DNA from: Paenibacillus_AA sp045062745
GTDB lineage: Bacteria; Bacillota; Bacilli; Paenibacillales; NBRC-103111
NCBI RefSeq assembly: GCF_045062745.1
Contig: NZ_JBJGED010000009.1
Span: forward strand, 1-64,000
DNA length: 64,000 bases
Direction of reading: 5' to 3'
Shown: positions 25,905 through 34,109 of the stretch, one piece after another
How positions within the stretch are numbered: position 1 is the stretch's first letter
Layout: every line of letters starts with the position of its first letter
Translations under genes and position numbers: made by a program
The notes under the pieces: generated by a model
What the model was told of the DNA's origin: nothing
Seen by the model: only the letters and a program-made list of their open reading frames with translations
Databases searched by the model: none

Positions 25905-26960
25905 TCAGCTTATCGTCGCGACTTCGTCCAAACCCAAACCGCGCAGGTCTGCAACCGCATTGTTACGTTCCGCTTCGTATAACCGCCATATGACGCGCAA
26001 GCTTTGCAGGCTTACTGGTCCGTCCACCAGCGGCCTTTTCCCGGTGCGGATGCAATCGAGGAAATGCAGAATTTCATAATGCGTGCTTTTCCCGCCTTGC
26101 GGTGCTTCCAACAACAGCTTGGTCCGCGAAGCGGTATCCAAATTCGCCTTCTCCTCCCGGATATTCGTATGCGCGTATAGCTTCCATTCCTTTAAATTCG
26201 CTTCCAGCATGCCTTCCGTGCAATGAACGTGAATGCTGTAGCCGAGCCGGGTGCCTCGCGCGCCCCATGTACCGAAATGATAGCCGACCGCGCCGCTTTC
26301 GAATTCAATGACAACATCGCTTGTTCCTTCTTTTTCCATCCATGGCGTGCCGAAATTCGTCCCCATGTGCGTTCCCCGCACCGGGCGCCCCAGGAACCAA
26401 AGCATCAGATCGACGTAATGACAGCCATGGCTGAAAAACTGCCCGCCCCCGAGAGTTGCGGTGGAATGGGCCCAATGGCCGTCGTGATATTTCGTAAACT
26501 GTTCCGTCCATATCGACATATGGAACACATCGCCGTATTGTTTCGAATCGACGAGCTCCTTCAGCTTCACGATAATCGGCCAGAATCGAACGGGGTAAGC
26601 TGTCATGAGGATTAACCCGCGTCGATCCGCCATACGAATCAAATCGAGGCATTGCTCCTCGGTATTGCACATCGGCTTCTCCATAAGCACGTGCTTCCCT
26701 GCTTTCAAGCACGCCATGCCCACCTCGTAATGCAAATGGTGCGGAAGCACGATCAACACTGCATCGACATGCTCCAGCAATTCACGATAATCGGTAACGG
26801 CTGTCGTGATGCCGAGCAGGCTCGCCGCCGACTGCGCGCGTTCCGGCTCGATGTCGCATACCGCCGTCACCTCCGTATGATCGCCAAGCTCCTTGTAGCC
26901 GCTAAAATGTGCTGCCGCCATACCGCCGCAGCCGATGATGCCCATGCGAATTTTGGTCAT
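25905..26960 (-). CDS. Gfo/Idh/MocA-family oxidoreductase
   Basis: This 351-residue NAD(P)-dependent sugar or inositol dehydrogenase has the N-terminal Rossmann motif IGCGGMAAAH and the family signature EKPMCNTEEQ with the active-site Lys. HGCHYVDLMLWFLG carries the conserved His-x-x-D-like catalytic motif. GGGGGAGAGAACC lies before the ATG at 26960; the longer frame to 27005 is rejected. It is followed within about 20-25 bp by the SGNH hydrolase and preceded by a second, divergent Gfo/Idh/MocA gene, so the pair may act successively on the imported sugar. Confidence 0.93.
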   Translation of the reverse strand: MTKIRMGIIGCGGMAAAHFSGYKELGDHTEVTAVCDIEPERAQSAASLLGITTAVTDYRELLEHVDAVLIVLPHHLHYEVGMACLKAGKHVLMEKPMCNTEEQCLDLIRMADRRGLILMTAYPVRFWPIIVKLKELVDSKQYGDVFHMSIWTEQFTKYHDGHWAHSTATLGGGQFFSHGCHYVDLMLWFLGRPVRGTHMGTNFGTPWMEKEGTSDVVIEFESGAVGYHFGTWGARGTRLGYSIHVHCTEGMLEANLKEWKLYAHTNIREEKANLDTASRTKLLLEAPQGGKSTHYEILHFLDCIRTGKRPLVDGPVSLQSLRVIWRLYEAERNNAVADLRGLGLDEVATIS

Positions 26961-26989
26961 GGTTCTCTCCCCCTCTTTGCGTGTTTTCT

Positions 26990-28303
26990 TTACAAATCGA
27001 CCCATTTTCCTTCCTCCAGCGCCAGATCGGCCGCGAAACCGATCCTGTGCCCATAGATCGAGTCGACCAGAACCGTCGTCGACAGGGACGGCGTTTCCCC
27101 CCGAAGCACTTGCAGGAAATCTTCCACCAGCCGGTAATCGCCCCCGCCGTGCATGTCGCCGGATACATGCAATTCGACCCGCTCCTCCGAATAGCCGGCA
27201 CGCGAACGAAGGTCCGGATGCCGAACGACGAAGAAGCCGTCTTCAAGCACCCCCTCGATTTCGCCTCTTGTCCCGATGAGCCGGATGGAGCGGCATGGCT
27301 TCGATGCGTTGCCCGCCAGATTGAACGTTGCCGTCGAGCCGTCCGCAAATTCGACGAGCACGGACTGATGATCGACGACCGTATTGTCGCAGCGCCATAC
27401 GCAGCGCCCGAACGGATTGTCCGTTTGGAGCGACTCCGTCTTCTGCTCGATGGTCGGGGTCAGGCTCAGCGACTCGATCCCGTGCCATACGTAAGGACCC
27501 CAAAGTCCATGCTCGATGTAATGCTTCCGCGCGGAATACAGGCACGACGCTTCAATCGGGCAATCGACAAGGCAGCGCCGGCCCGCGCCCTCCGGCGCAT
27601 TCTCCTCGCGGAAAAACATGCGGCCGCCGAAGCTGGCGACCCGCACAGGCGCAATGCCGCTTTTCATCCAGGTTATCAAGTCCAGATCGTGGGAGCATTT
27701 TTGCATCAGCATGGTCGATCCGCCATTGTCCTTGCGATTCCACTTGCCGCGGACAAAGACGGAGGTGATATGATGGTAGCTGACATGCTCGGCAAGCTGC
27801 AAATTGAGAATGTCGCCGATCTCGCCGTCCGCTACCCTGCGGCGAATTTCCGCATAGAAAGGGGCATACCTCAAAACGTGGCAGATCAACACAGTGGCGC
27901 GGTACGTCGTCGAAGCTTCAAGCAGTTGCAACACTTCCGCTTCGGTCGTGCCGATCGGCTTCTCCAGCAGCACATGATACCCCGCCTGCAGCAGCGGAAT
28001 GGTCGTCGCGACGTGCAGATGGTCCATCGTCCCGTTGATCGCCGCATCGGCAATCCGTTCCCCGCTGCCGACCAGCGCCTCCACCGAATGGTAGCACCGC
28101 TCCGGCGGAATGCCGTATCTTGCCGCGGCCTCCTTGAGCCGTACTTCATCGGGATCGACGACACCGACGATGCGCAGCGCATCGGGGGCGATGTTCGCAT
28201 AGGAGGCGTAAAGCATGCTTCGGTGCCCGGCGCCGACGATGACGGCGGTAATGGGCAAAGGCAAATGTTCGGAGCGCGTATTGGCTTGCAAATCATGCAC
28301 CAA
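26990..28303 (-). CDS. Gfo/Idh/MocA-family oxidoreductase with Cys cluster
   Basis: This 437-residue member of the dehydrogenase family is longer than its neighbour. It has Rossmann VIVGAGHRSMLYA, active-site LLEKPIGTTEAEV, and KCSHDLDLITWM as the HD catalytic region. An unusual insertion with three cysteines follows (RRCLVDCPIEASCLYSARKH), which could bind a metal or be structural. The start TTG at 28303 has GGAGG 8 nt upstream; the next codon GTG is an alternative. It is in the carbohydrate operon between permease and dehydrogenase genes. Confidence 0.9.
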   Translation of the reverse strand: MVHDLQANTRSEHLPLPITAVIVGAGHRSMLYASYANIAPDALRIVGVVDPDEVRLKEAAARYGIPPERCYHSVEALVGSGERIADAAINGTMDHLHVATTIPLLQAGYHVLLEKPIGTTEAEVLQLLEASTTYRATVLICHVLRYAPFYAEIRRRVADGEIGDILNLQLAEHVSYHHITSVFVRGKWNRKDNGGSTMLMQKCSHDLDLITWMKSGIAPVRVASFGGRMFFREENAPEGAGRRCLVDCPIEASCLYSARKHYIEHGLWGPYVWHGIESLSLTPTIEQKTESLQTDNPFGRCVWRCDNTVVDHQSVLVEFADGSTATFNLAGNASKPCRSIRLIGTRGEIEGVLEDGFFVVRHPDLRSRAGYSEERVELHVSGDMHGGGDYRLVEDFLQVLRGETPSLSTTVLVDSIYGHRIGFAADLALEEGKWVDL

Positions 28304-28346
28304 GATCGGAACCTCCAGCCGGTAAAATTTTTAGGCAATCGAGCGG

Positions 28347-29231
28347 TCAGCCTTTTACGCTGCCAAGCACGATGCCTTTAATGAAAAAGCGTTGCAAAAA
28401 CGGATATACGAGAATGATCGGCAGTGCCGCAAGAAAAATTTGTGCCGCCTTGACTGTCGGTCCGGACAGCTTCCGCATCATTTCGATCTCGGCGTCCGAT
28501 AGCGCGCCAAAATCGTTCTGAATGATAATGGTCTGCAAATAGCTTTGCAGCGGGTAATTCTTCGGATCGTTCATATAAATTAACCCGTCGAACCACGTAT
28601 TCCAGTGGCCGACCATCGTAAACAGCAGGATGGTAGCCAGCACCGGCTTGGAAAGCGGGATATACACGCTCCACAGCGTCCGCAGATGCCCGGCGCCATC
28701 TATATAAGCGGCATCCTCCAGCTCCTTCGGCAAGCCGCGGAAAAAGTTGAGCAGCAAAATCACGCTGAACACGGGAACCGCATTCGGCAAAACTAGCGCC
28801 CAAATCGTATCCATCAGCCCGGTCTTCTTAACGGTCAAGAAGGTCGGGATCAATCCGCCGCCGAACAAGGCCGTGACGAAGAAGTACCACACATACACCG
28901 TACGGAACCGGAAGGCGGACGCTTCCTTGGCCAGCGGAAACGCGATCAATACGGCAAGCGACATGTTGATCGACGTGCCCAAGATCAGACGCTTCACCGA
29001 AACGAGAAACGAGTCGAGAAACGCCCGCTTTTGCATGACGAAGTCATAGGCCTTGGTCGTAAACTCGACGGGCAACAGCGTCACCCTGCCCGCCCCCACA
29101 GCCGTGCTGGAGCTGAAGGAAACGGCCAGCACGTGAATCAGCGGAGCCAGACACAAAAAAGCGAGCAGCGCCATAAAGAAGTAATTGAACACGACAAACA
29201 AACGTCTGCCAAAGGTTGGCGTATCCACCAC
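28347..29231 (-). CDS. carbohydrate ABC permease (YtcP-like)
   Basis: This CUT1-type permease of about 294 residues has six TMs (YFFMALLAFLCLAPLIHVLA to LAALPIILVYPFLQRFFIKG) and the ABC-coupling EAA loop ELEDAAYIDGAGHLRTLWSV. The family C-terminal signature is FFIKGIVLGSVKG. The GTG at 29231 after GAGGGAG is my preferred start; a TTG at 29273 would add 14 residues. It pairs with the LplB-like permease just upstream and the solute-binding lipoprotein. The ATPase is not encoded here; such systems often use a shared MsmX-type ATPase. Confidence 0.9.
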   Translation of the reverse strand: MVDTPTFGRRLFVVFNYFFMALLAFLCLAPLIHVLAVSFSSSTAVGAGRVTLLPVEFTTKAYDFVMQKRAFLDSFLVSVKRLILGTSINMSLAVLIAFPLAKEASAFRFRTVYVWYFFVTALFGGGLIPTFLTVKKTGLMDTIWALVLPNAVPVFSVILLLNFFRGLPKELEDAAYIDGAGHLRTLWSVYIPLSKPVLATILLFTMVGHWNTWFDGLIYMNDPKNYPLQSYLQTIIIQNDFGALSDAEIEMMRKLSGPTVKAAQIFLAALPIILVYPFLQRFFIKGIVLGSVKG

Positions 29232-29281
29232 GTGAACATCTCTCCCTCGATTTCTGAAAACATGGATGCGCAACCCATGCG

Positions 29282-30181
29282 CTAAAAAATGCGATAGTCG
29301 GCGAATCGATAAGCCAGCATATAAGAGACTGCGATCAAGATCAGCGATACGAGCGCCTTCATCAGGCCGATTGCCGTAGCGAAGCTGTATTGCGCGTTGA
29401 TCAGACCCATCCGGTATACCATCGTGTCGATAATGTCGCCGTTTTCATACACGATCGGGCTGTATAAATTGAATACTTGCTCGAATCCGGCGTTTAAAAT
29501 ATGACCCAGGCTGAGCGTCATCAACAGCACGACGATCGGGCGGATGCCCGGCAGCGTCACATGCCATGTGCGGCGCCAGTGCCCAGCGCCATCTATGACC
29601 GCGGACTCGTAAAGCGAAGGATCGATGCTGGAGAGAGCGGCCAAATAGACGATCGTGCTGAAGCCGAATTCCTTCCACTCGTTGGAAATGACCAAAGTAA
29701 ACGGAAACCACCGGTTATCCCCGAGGAAAAAGATCGGTTCCAGTCCGATAAACTTCAATGCCTGATTCACAAGTCCGGTCGAAGGCGACAGGACGTCGAT
29801 CAGAATACCTGCCAAAATCGTCCATGACAAAAAATGCGGCAAATAAATCAGCGTCTGCACCGTTCGCTTGAACGCCGTTCTGCCGATCTCGTTCAGTAGC
29901 AGCGCGATGCCGATCGGGACGACGAGGCCGGCAACGATCTTCATCACGGCGATCGTCAAGGTGTTCGCTACCACCTTCAACGTATCGGGCAGCTGCAGCA
30001 CAAAAATAAAATTATCAAAGCCAACCCACGAAGAACCGGTAATGCCCCGGATGGGAACAAATTTCTGAAAGGCGATCGCCACGCCGACCATCGGAATGTA
30101 GTGGTAAATAAAGATCAGCGCGGCTCCGGGCAAGATCATCAAATGGAGCGGCAACTCCCTGCCGAAACGTTTCGTTTTCAC
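29282..30181 (-). CDS. carbohydrate ABC permease (LplB-like)
   Basis: This 299-residue inner-membrane permease has six TMs starting with LMILPGAALIFIYHYIPMVG and the EAA loop LYESAVIDGAGHWRRTWHVT, typical of LplB/UgpA-type subunits. GTG at 30181 is chosen because GGAGG lies 9 nt upstream; codons further upstream cover that site. It is 50 bp from the YtcP-like partner gene and about 100 bp from the solute-binding protein gene. Confidence 0.9.
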   Translation of the reverse strand: MKTKRFGRELPLHLMILPGAALIFIYHYIPMVGVAIAFQKFVPIRGITGSSWVGFDNFIFVLQLPDTLKVVANTLTIAVMKIVAGLVVPIGIALLLNEIGRTAFKRTVQTLIYLPHFLSWTILAGILIDVLSPSTGLVNQALKFIGLEPIFFLGDNRWFPFTLVISNEWKEFGFSTIVYLAALSSIDPSLYESAVIDGAGHWRRTWHVTLPGIRPIVVLLMTLSLGHILNAGFEQVFNLYSPIVYENGDIIDTMVYRMGLINAQYSFATAIGLMKALVSLILIAVSYMLAYRFADYRIF

Positions 30182-30282
30182 CCATGCTGTCCTCCTTGCA
30201 GCACGCGGAAGGTGGGGCAAAGCAACCGCATTTGCCTCGCCCCCGTCTCTCCGCGTTTAGTTTTGCTCAAACGTGGCGCGTC

Positions 30283-31941
30283 TCACTTCTGCTTGGCGTA
30301 CCAGTCGTTGACTTCTTTCGTAATTTGATCGCCGCCGAGCTTCTTCCAATCGTCGACGAACCTGTCAAACTCCGAGATCGGCGCGTTGCCGGTAATGATT
30401 TTCATGAACGTCTCGCTTTTGATTTTGTCCAAATTTGCGCCTTTATCGGCCATCGTCTGGGTAGGCGATCCATAGAACTGATTGACCACAAAGCGGTTTT
30501 CCTTGATCACCTTGTCGATGATCGCCGCCGAGCCGTCCGGCCCGTTCTGCGCGTATTCGCCCCACAGCTTTTTGTCGCCGTTCTTGTACTGCATGATACG
30601 GTCATACACATTGCGCCGGTCCGGCGCGAGCTGGTCGGCGGATTTTTCGCCCTTCAGCACGGCGTTCGCCTGCCGGTAGTTCTCGATGTTGTTGTCGGAC
30701 AAGTAGATGCGGATTGGCGCCATCGACCAGGTCGCCGACTTGTCTTCCTTACTTGGGTTGACGAACTTATAGAACACGTCCTCCGACGTATTGTAGTAGA
30801 ACGTATTCAGCCAAAACTCGAGCATCTTGAACAACGCTTCAGGATGCTTCGTTCCTTTCTTCACCACCCAGTAATATTTGTAAATATTGAGCGGCAGCGT
30901 GTGCGATGCAGGTTTGCCGTCCACAGTAGGAATCGGGTACGCCTGCCACTCTTGATTCGGCGTCAGCGTCGCAAGCGGCGAATTGGCCGAGCCGCGGACG
31001 CCGATCATCATCCCGATTTTGCCTGCGCCGACGCTTTCGTTTACTTTGCTCGCAGGCTTAACCGGAAACTCCGGATCAATCTGCCCCGCCTTGAACATGG
31101 TTTGCAAGGCGGCAAGCGCATTTTTCATCTCCGGCTGCACGCTGCTGTACACGAGCTTGCCGCTGCTATCCTTCATCCAGATGTCCCAGTAAGCATGATA
31201 CCCGTTGCTGATGCCTGCGATTCCGCTAAGCTCCTTATCCATCGCCAGGCCGAACGTATCCTTCTGGCCGTTGCCGTCCGGATCCTGATTCGTGAAGGCA
31301 TCCGCGATGCGCAGCAAATCGTCCATCGTCTTCGGGGCGGGCAGCTTCAGCTTTTCCATCCAATCTTTGCGAATCCATAGAATCGGTGCCGCTTCCTTGG
31401 CCGTTCCCGTGTAGGGGATGGCCATCAGCTTACCGTCCATCGTAGCCGACTTGGTCACCTCGGGACCGGCGTCGGCTACGACCTTCTTCACGACGTCCGG
31501 CGCCGTATTCGCGTACAACTGCGTCAGATCCTCAAGCATGCCCGCATCGTACAACTGCTTGAACTGCTGCGGCGTCGCCGGGAAGAAGTCGGGAAGATCT
31601 CCGGACGAGATCATCAGATTCGTCTTCTTCTCGTATTCCGTTTCCGGCACAGCCCATAGCGTTTTCACCTTGATGCCGAATGTTTGTTCAATATGCCGCG
31701 ACCACGGATTATTGTTGAGATCGTCGCCGTTAAAATATTTGACCGACGGCAAGCTGAATTGTACAGTGCTCAATTCGACCGGCGGATCGAACTTGGCCGG
31801 CAATCCTGCCGCCGAAGGCTTTGCGGAAGCAGCCGTCGTTGCCTGCGCTCCCGGCGCGTCCGTACCGCTCCTGCTGCAGCCCGCCGCGATCAGCGATGTC
31901 AGCAGTGTCAGGCTGACAGCGGTTGCAAATGTTCGTTTCAT
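30283..31941 (-). CDS. extracellular solute-binding lipoprotein (LplA-like)
   Basis: This 552-residue binding protein has a lipoprotein signal (KRTFATAVSLTLLTSLIAAG then C) and a Ser/Ala/Pro-rich linker, followed by a bacterial type 1 fold. DFFPATPQQFKQLYDAGMLE and MAIPYTGTAKEAAPILWIRK are the usual early motifs of sugar-binding proteins of the LplA/YtcQ type. It should capture an oligosaccharide at the cell surface for the two downstream permeases. The ATG at 31941 has GGGGGAGACCACC upstream. Sugar unknown; the operon's beta-helix protein suggests a plant or microbial polysaccharide fragment. Confidence 0.93.
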   Translation of the reverse strand: MKRTFATAVSLTLLTSLIAAGCSRSGTDAPGAQATTAASAKPSAAGLPAKFDPPVELSTVQFSLPSVKYFNGDDLNNNPWSRHIEQTFGIKVKTLWAVPETEYEKKTNLMISSGDLPDFFPATPQQFKQLYDAGMLEDLTQLYANTAPDVVKKVVADAGPEVTKSATMDGKLMAIPYTGTAKEAAPILWIRKDWMEKLKLPAPKTMDDLLRIADAFTNQDPDGNGQKDTFGLAMDKELSGIAGISNGYHAYWDIWMKDSSGKLVYSSVQPEMKNALAALQTMFKAGQIDPEFPVKPASKVNESVGAGKIGMMIGVRGSANSPLATLTPNQEWQAYPIPTVDGKPASHTLPLNIYKYYWVVKKGTKHPEALFKMLEFWLNTFYYNTSEDVFYKFVNPSKEDKSATWSMAPIRIYLSDNNIENYRQANAVLKGEKSADQLAPDRRNVYDRIMQYKNGDKKLWGEYAQNGPDGSAAIIDKVIKENRFVVNQFYGSPTQTMADKGANLDKIKSETFMKIITGNAPISEFDRFVDDWKKLGGDQITKEVNDWYAKQK

Positions 31942-31977
31942 GGTGGTCTCCCCCTTATGTATCATCACGCCCTCGCG

Positions 31978-33801
31978 CTAAACGACGACGACAAGCTGTT
32001 TCCAACCGGTATTGCCTGTCCCGGTGACCTTGATATACTTATTGCCGGTCGAAGCGTCCGTATACTCCGATCCCGGCGGCGCCGACAAATTGCCCTCCGG
32101 AGTGCCCTCATGCCGGATGCGGTAAAAGCCGCTGGTCGCCTCCACATTCGCCCCTTGCACCGTCGTCAGCGCGTAATCCTGCACGTTGCCGAATACCTGG
32201 ACGTCGAGGATGCGAATGTTGGCCGGTTTCAAGCTCTGACTGTCGGGGAAAAATTCGATGCCGTAATCTTGCGTCTTCGTCGTCTGATCGTCGAAGATGC
32301 GGCCCCCCTGAATGGTGACCCGCTCCGCCCCGCGAATCGCGACACCTCCGATCGTCAAAGCGGTTGCATTGTTGTACACGTTGGGATTGATCACATCGAC
32401 CGTCGACACCAGCCTGGCCCCGTTGTCGACAAAGATGCCGCTGCTGCCGTTTCCTTTGGATGTATGATCGACGATGCTGATCCGGCGTCCGGCGGATATG
32501 TTCACGCCATGCAGTTTATTGCCGCTCGTATCGGCGCCGATCATTTGTACGTCGCGCGGATATTGGCCGGCTACGTTGGTGCCCATCCAGATGCCATGCC
32601 CGCCATTATCGTAAAATTGCCCGCCGATCACTTGAACGTTGGTTGCCGGCGTTCCTCCAGGCGAAGGGTAGCCGTCCGTTGTAATTTGCAGCCCGGCGCC
32701 CTGATTATTGTGCGAGATGCAGCCCGCGAACGTAATCCGGTCGCAGCCCGATACGCCCATGCCTGGCTGGTAGCCGAGATGTCCGGACACATTGCGAGCT
32801 TCGCAGCCTTCGACACGAATATCGCGCGAGCCGTTGGCCATATAATAGCCCGGCTTGCTGACGCCGTCCACAACGCAATTGCGAATCACGCCGCTCGTCC
32901 CTTGCGATGTGGCGATGCCGTTGGTGATCCGTTGCCTGCTCGTGAGCAAGGCCGAATTGCCGACGACCCGGATATTGTCGACCAGCAGATCGACGCAATT
33001 GTTGAAGGCGACGATGCCTGCATTGTTCGGCCCGTAGCCGTTCGGAGCCGTGAACGTCAGATCCCGGACCGTTACGTTGTACACGGGTTCCGGCTTCGTT
33101 GCGGGCGGTGTCGTTTTATTGACCAGCAGCGCTATATAATCGAACTGCAGCGAGATGATCGAACCGGTCGTCCCCGAGACGACGATGTTGTCGACTTCCG
33201 GACGGATCGCCTGGTTGACGAGGTACGTGCCCTTCGGAATGTATACCCGCGTCGTCGGGGCCGCCCCAGTCTTCACATATTCGATTGCAGCCTGTATCGC
33301 GCACCAGTCGATCTCATTTGTCAGCGCATTGGCATGCGGATACGCCGCCTTCGCCGCCTCCAGCGTCGCGAACTGTTCCGACAGCGGATGCGATGCGCCG
33401 TCGCCGATCGTGCCGAACCACTTCACATCGATCGCTTCGCCGACAATCCGCTTAAACCGCTTGCCGGCCGATGACACGAGCACGGTCCCCACATTATCGG
33501 TTGATATCGCATCTGCCGGATCGTAGTAGAAAGGCCCTTCCTTCCCGCGGTCGATCACATAATAGAGGAAATGCTCATCAGGATCGGTCATCGCCCTCAA
33601 CTCCGCCACGGTAACCGCCCAGCAATTCGGGTGCTCCAAACCGAGCGCCCGATCGAGCGCATTCGCCTTGTTGCTGGCGAAGGCGCTACCGCTTCCTAGC
33701 AGCCCAGCGGAAGCGATGCCTACGCCCGCGGCGCCCATAGCCGCCAACAGCTTGCGTCTGCTAAGATGGTTGTCCGAATGCTCGGCATTCATCTCCGTCA
33801 T
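31978..33801 (-). CDS. Tat-exported right-handed beta-helix protein
   Basis: This 607-residue protein has a twin-arginine signal (HLSRRKLLAAMGAAGVGIAS) and many short repeats predicting a right-handed parallel beta-helix (for example VRDLTFTAPNG, VQVIGGQFYDNGGHGIWMG, ISIVDHTSKGNGSSGIFVDN), as in pectate lyase-like and glycan-epimerase families. No specific catalytic residues can be named. The ATG at 33801 follows GGGAGGTAGGGACA. It is the first gene of the operon and ends 36 bp before the solute-binding lipoprotein start, so it likely degrades the polysaccharide whose fragments are imported. Confidence 0.88.
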   Translation of the reverse strand: MTEMNAEHSDNHLSRRKLLAAMGAAGVGIASAGLLGSGSAFASNKANALDRALGLEHPNCWAVTVAELRAMTDPDEHFLYYVIDRGKEGPFYYDPADAISTDNVGTVLVSSAGKRFKRIVGEAIDVKWFGTIGDGASHPLSEQFATLEAAKAAYPHANALTNEIDWCAIQAAIEYVKTGAAPTTRVYIPKGTYLVNQAIRPEVDNIVVSGTTGSIISLQFDYIALLVNKTTPPATKPEPVYNVTVRDLTFTAPNGYGPNNAGIVAFNNCVDLLVDNIRVVGNSALLTSRQRITNGIATSQGTSGVIRNCVVDGVSKPGYYMANGSRDIRVEGCEARNVSGHLGYQPGMGVSGCDRITFAGCISHNNQGAGLQITTDGYPSPGGTPATNVQVIGGQFYDNGGHGIWMGTNVAGQYPRDVQMIGADTSGNKLHGVNISAGRRISIVDHTSKGNGSSGIFVDNGARLVSTVDVINPNVYNNATALTIGGVAIRGAERVTIQGGRIFDDQTTKTQDYGIEFFPDSQSLKPANIRILDVQVFGNVQDYALTTVQGANVEATSGFYRIRHEGTPEGNLSAPPGSEYTDASTGNKYIKVTGTGNTGWKQLVVVV

Positions 33802-33849
33802 TGTCCCTACCTCCCATTCTTAACTTCATATCCTTCCAGATTGCCACTC

Positions 33850-33861
33850 GCAAACGTTTGC
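33850..33861. promoter_or_regulatory. palindromic operator, cre/LacI-like
   Basis: GCAAACGTTTGC is a perfect 12-bp palindrome 49 bp upstream of the beta-helix gene. With flanks it fits the CcpA cre consensus WTGNAANCGNWNNCW with one mismatch, and fits LacI-family operators generally. The divergent 308-bp region to the AraC-type gene also holds a second dyad, ATTTGCGCAT with ATGCGAAAT, at about 33996-34018. Confidence 0.5.
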
Positions 33862-34109
33862 ACGATGATCATACAACGGCATGCATGCGCCGAAACATCT
33901 GCATGTTTGCACAAAATATGCACGAGCGCATTCTTGTTGCCGCAGGGGTGCGACAGAGCCCCTCCATCGGCGGGCGACGCCGCGATTTCCTGCACATTTG
34001 CGCATCGTATGCGAAATGGAATATTTCTTCCGCCCGCACACTTGATGTATACTTATGAAAATCTAAATCTATTTTTCAACCAAACCACGACGCAGGGAGA
34101 CTAGATACC

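Noticed and set aside
31684..33474. 596-codon open frame on the + strand (and similar ones at 26981-28381 and 30184-31380)
   Set aside because: They are shadows of the beta-helix, oxidoreductase and solute-binding genes, which have clear motifs and starts.
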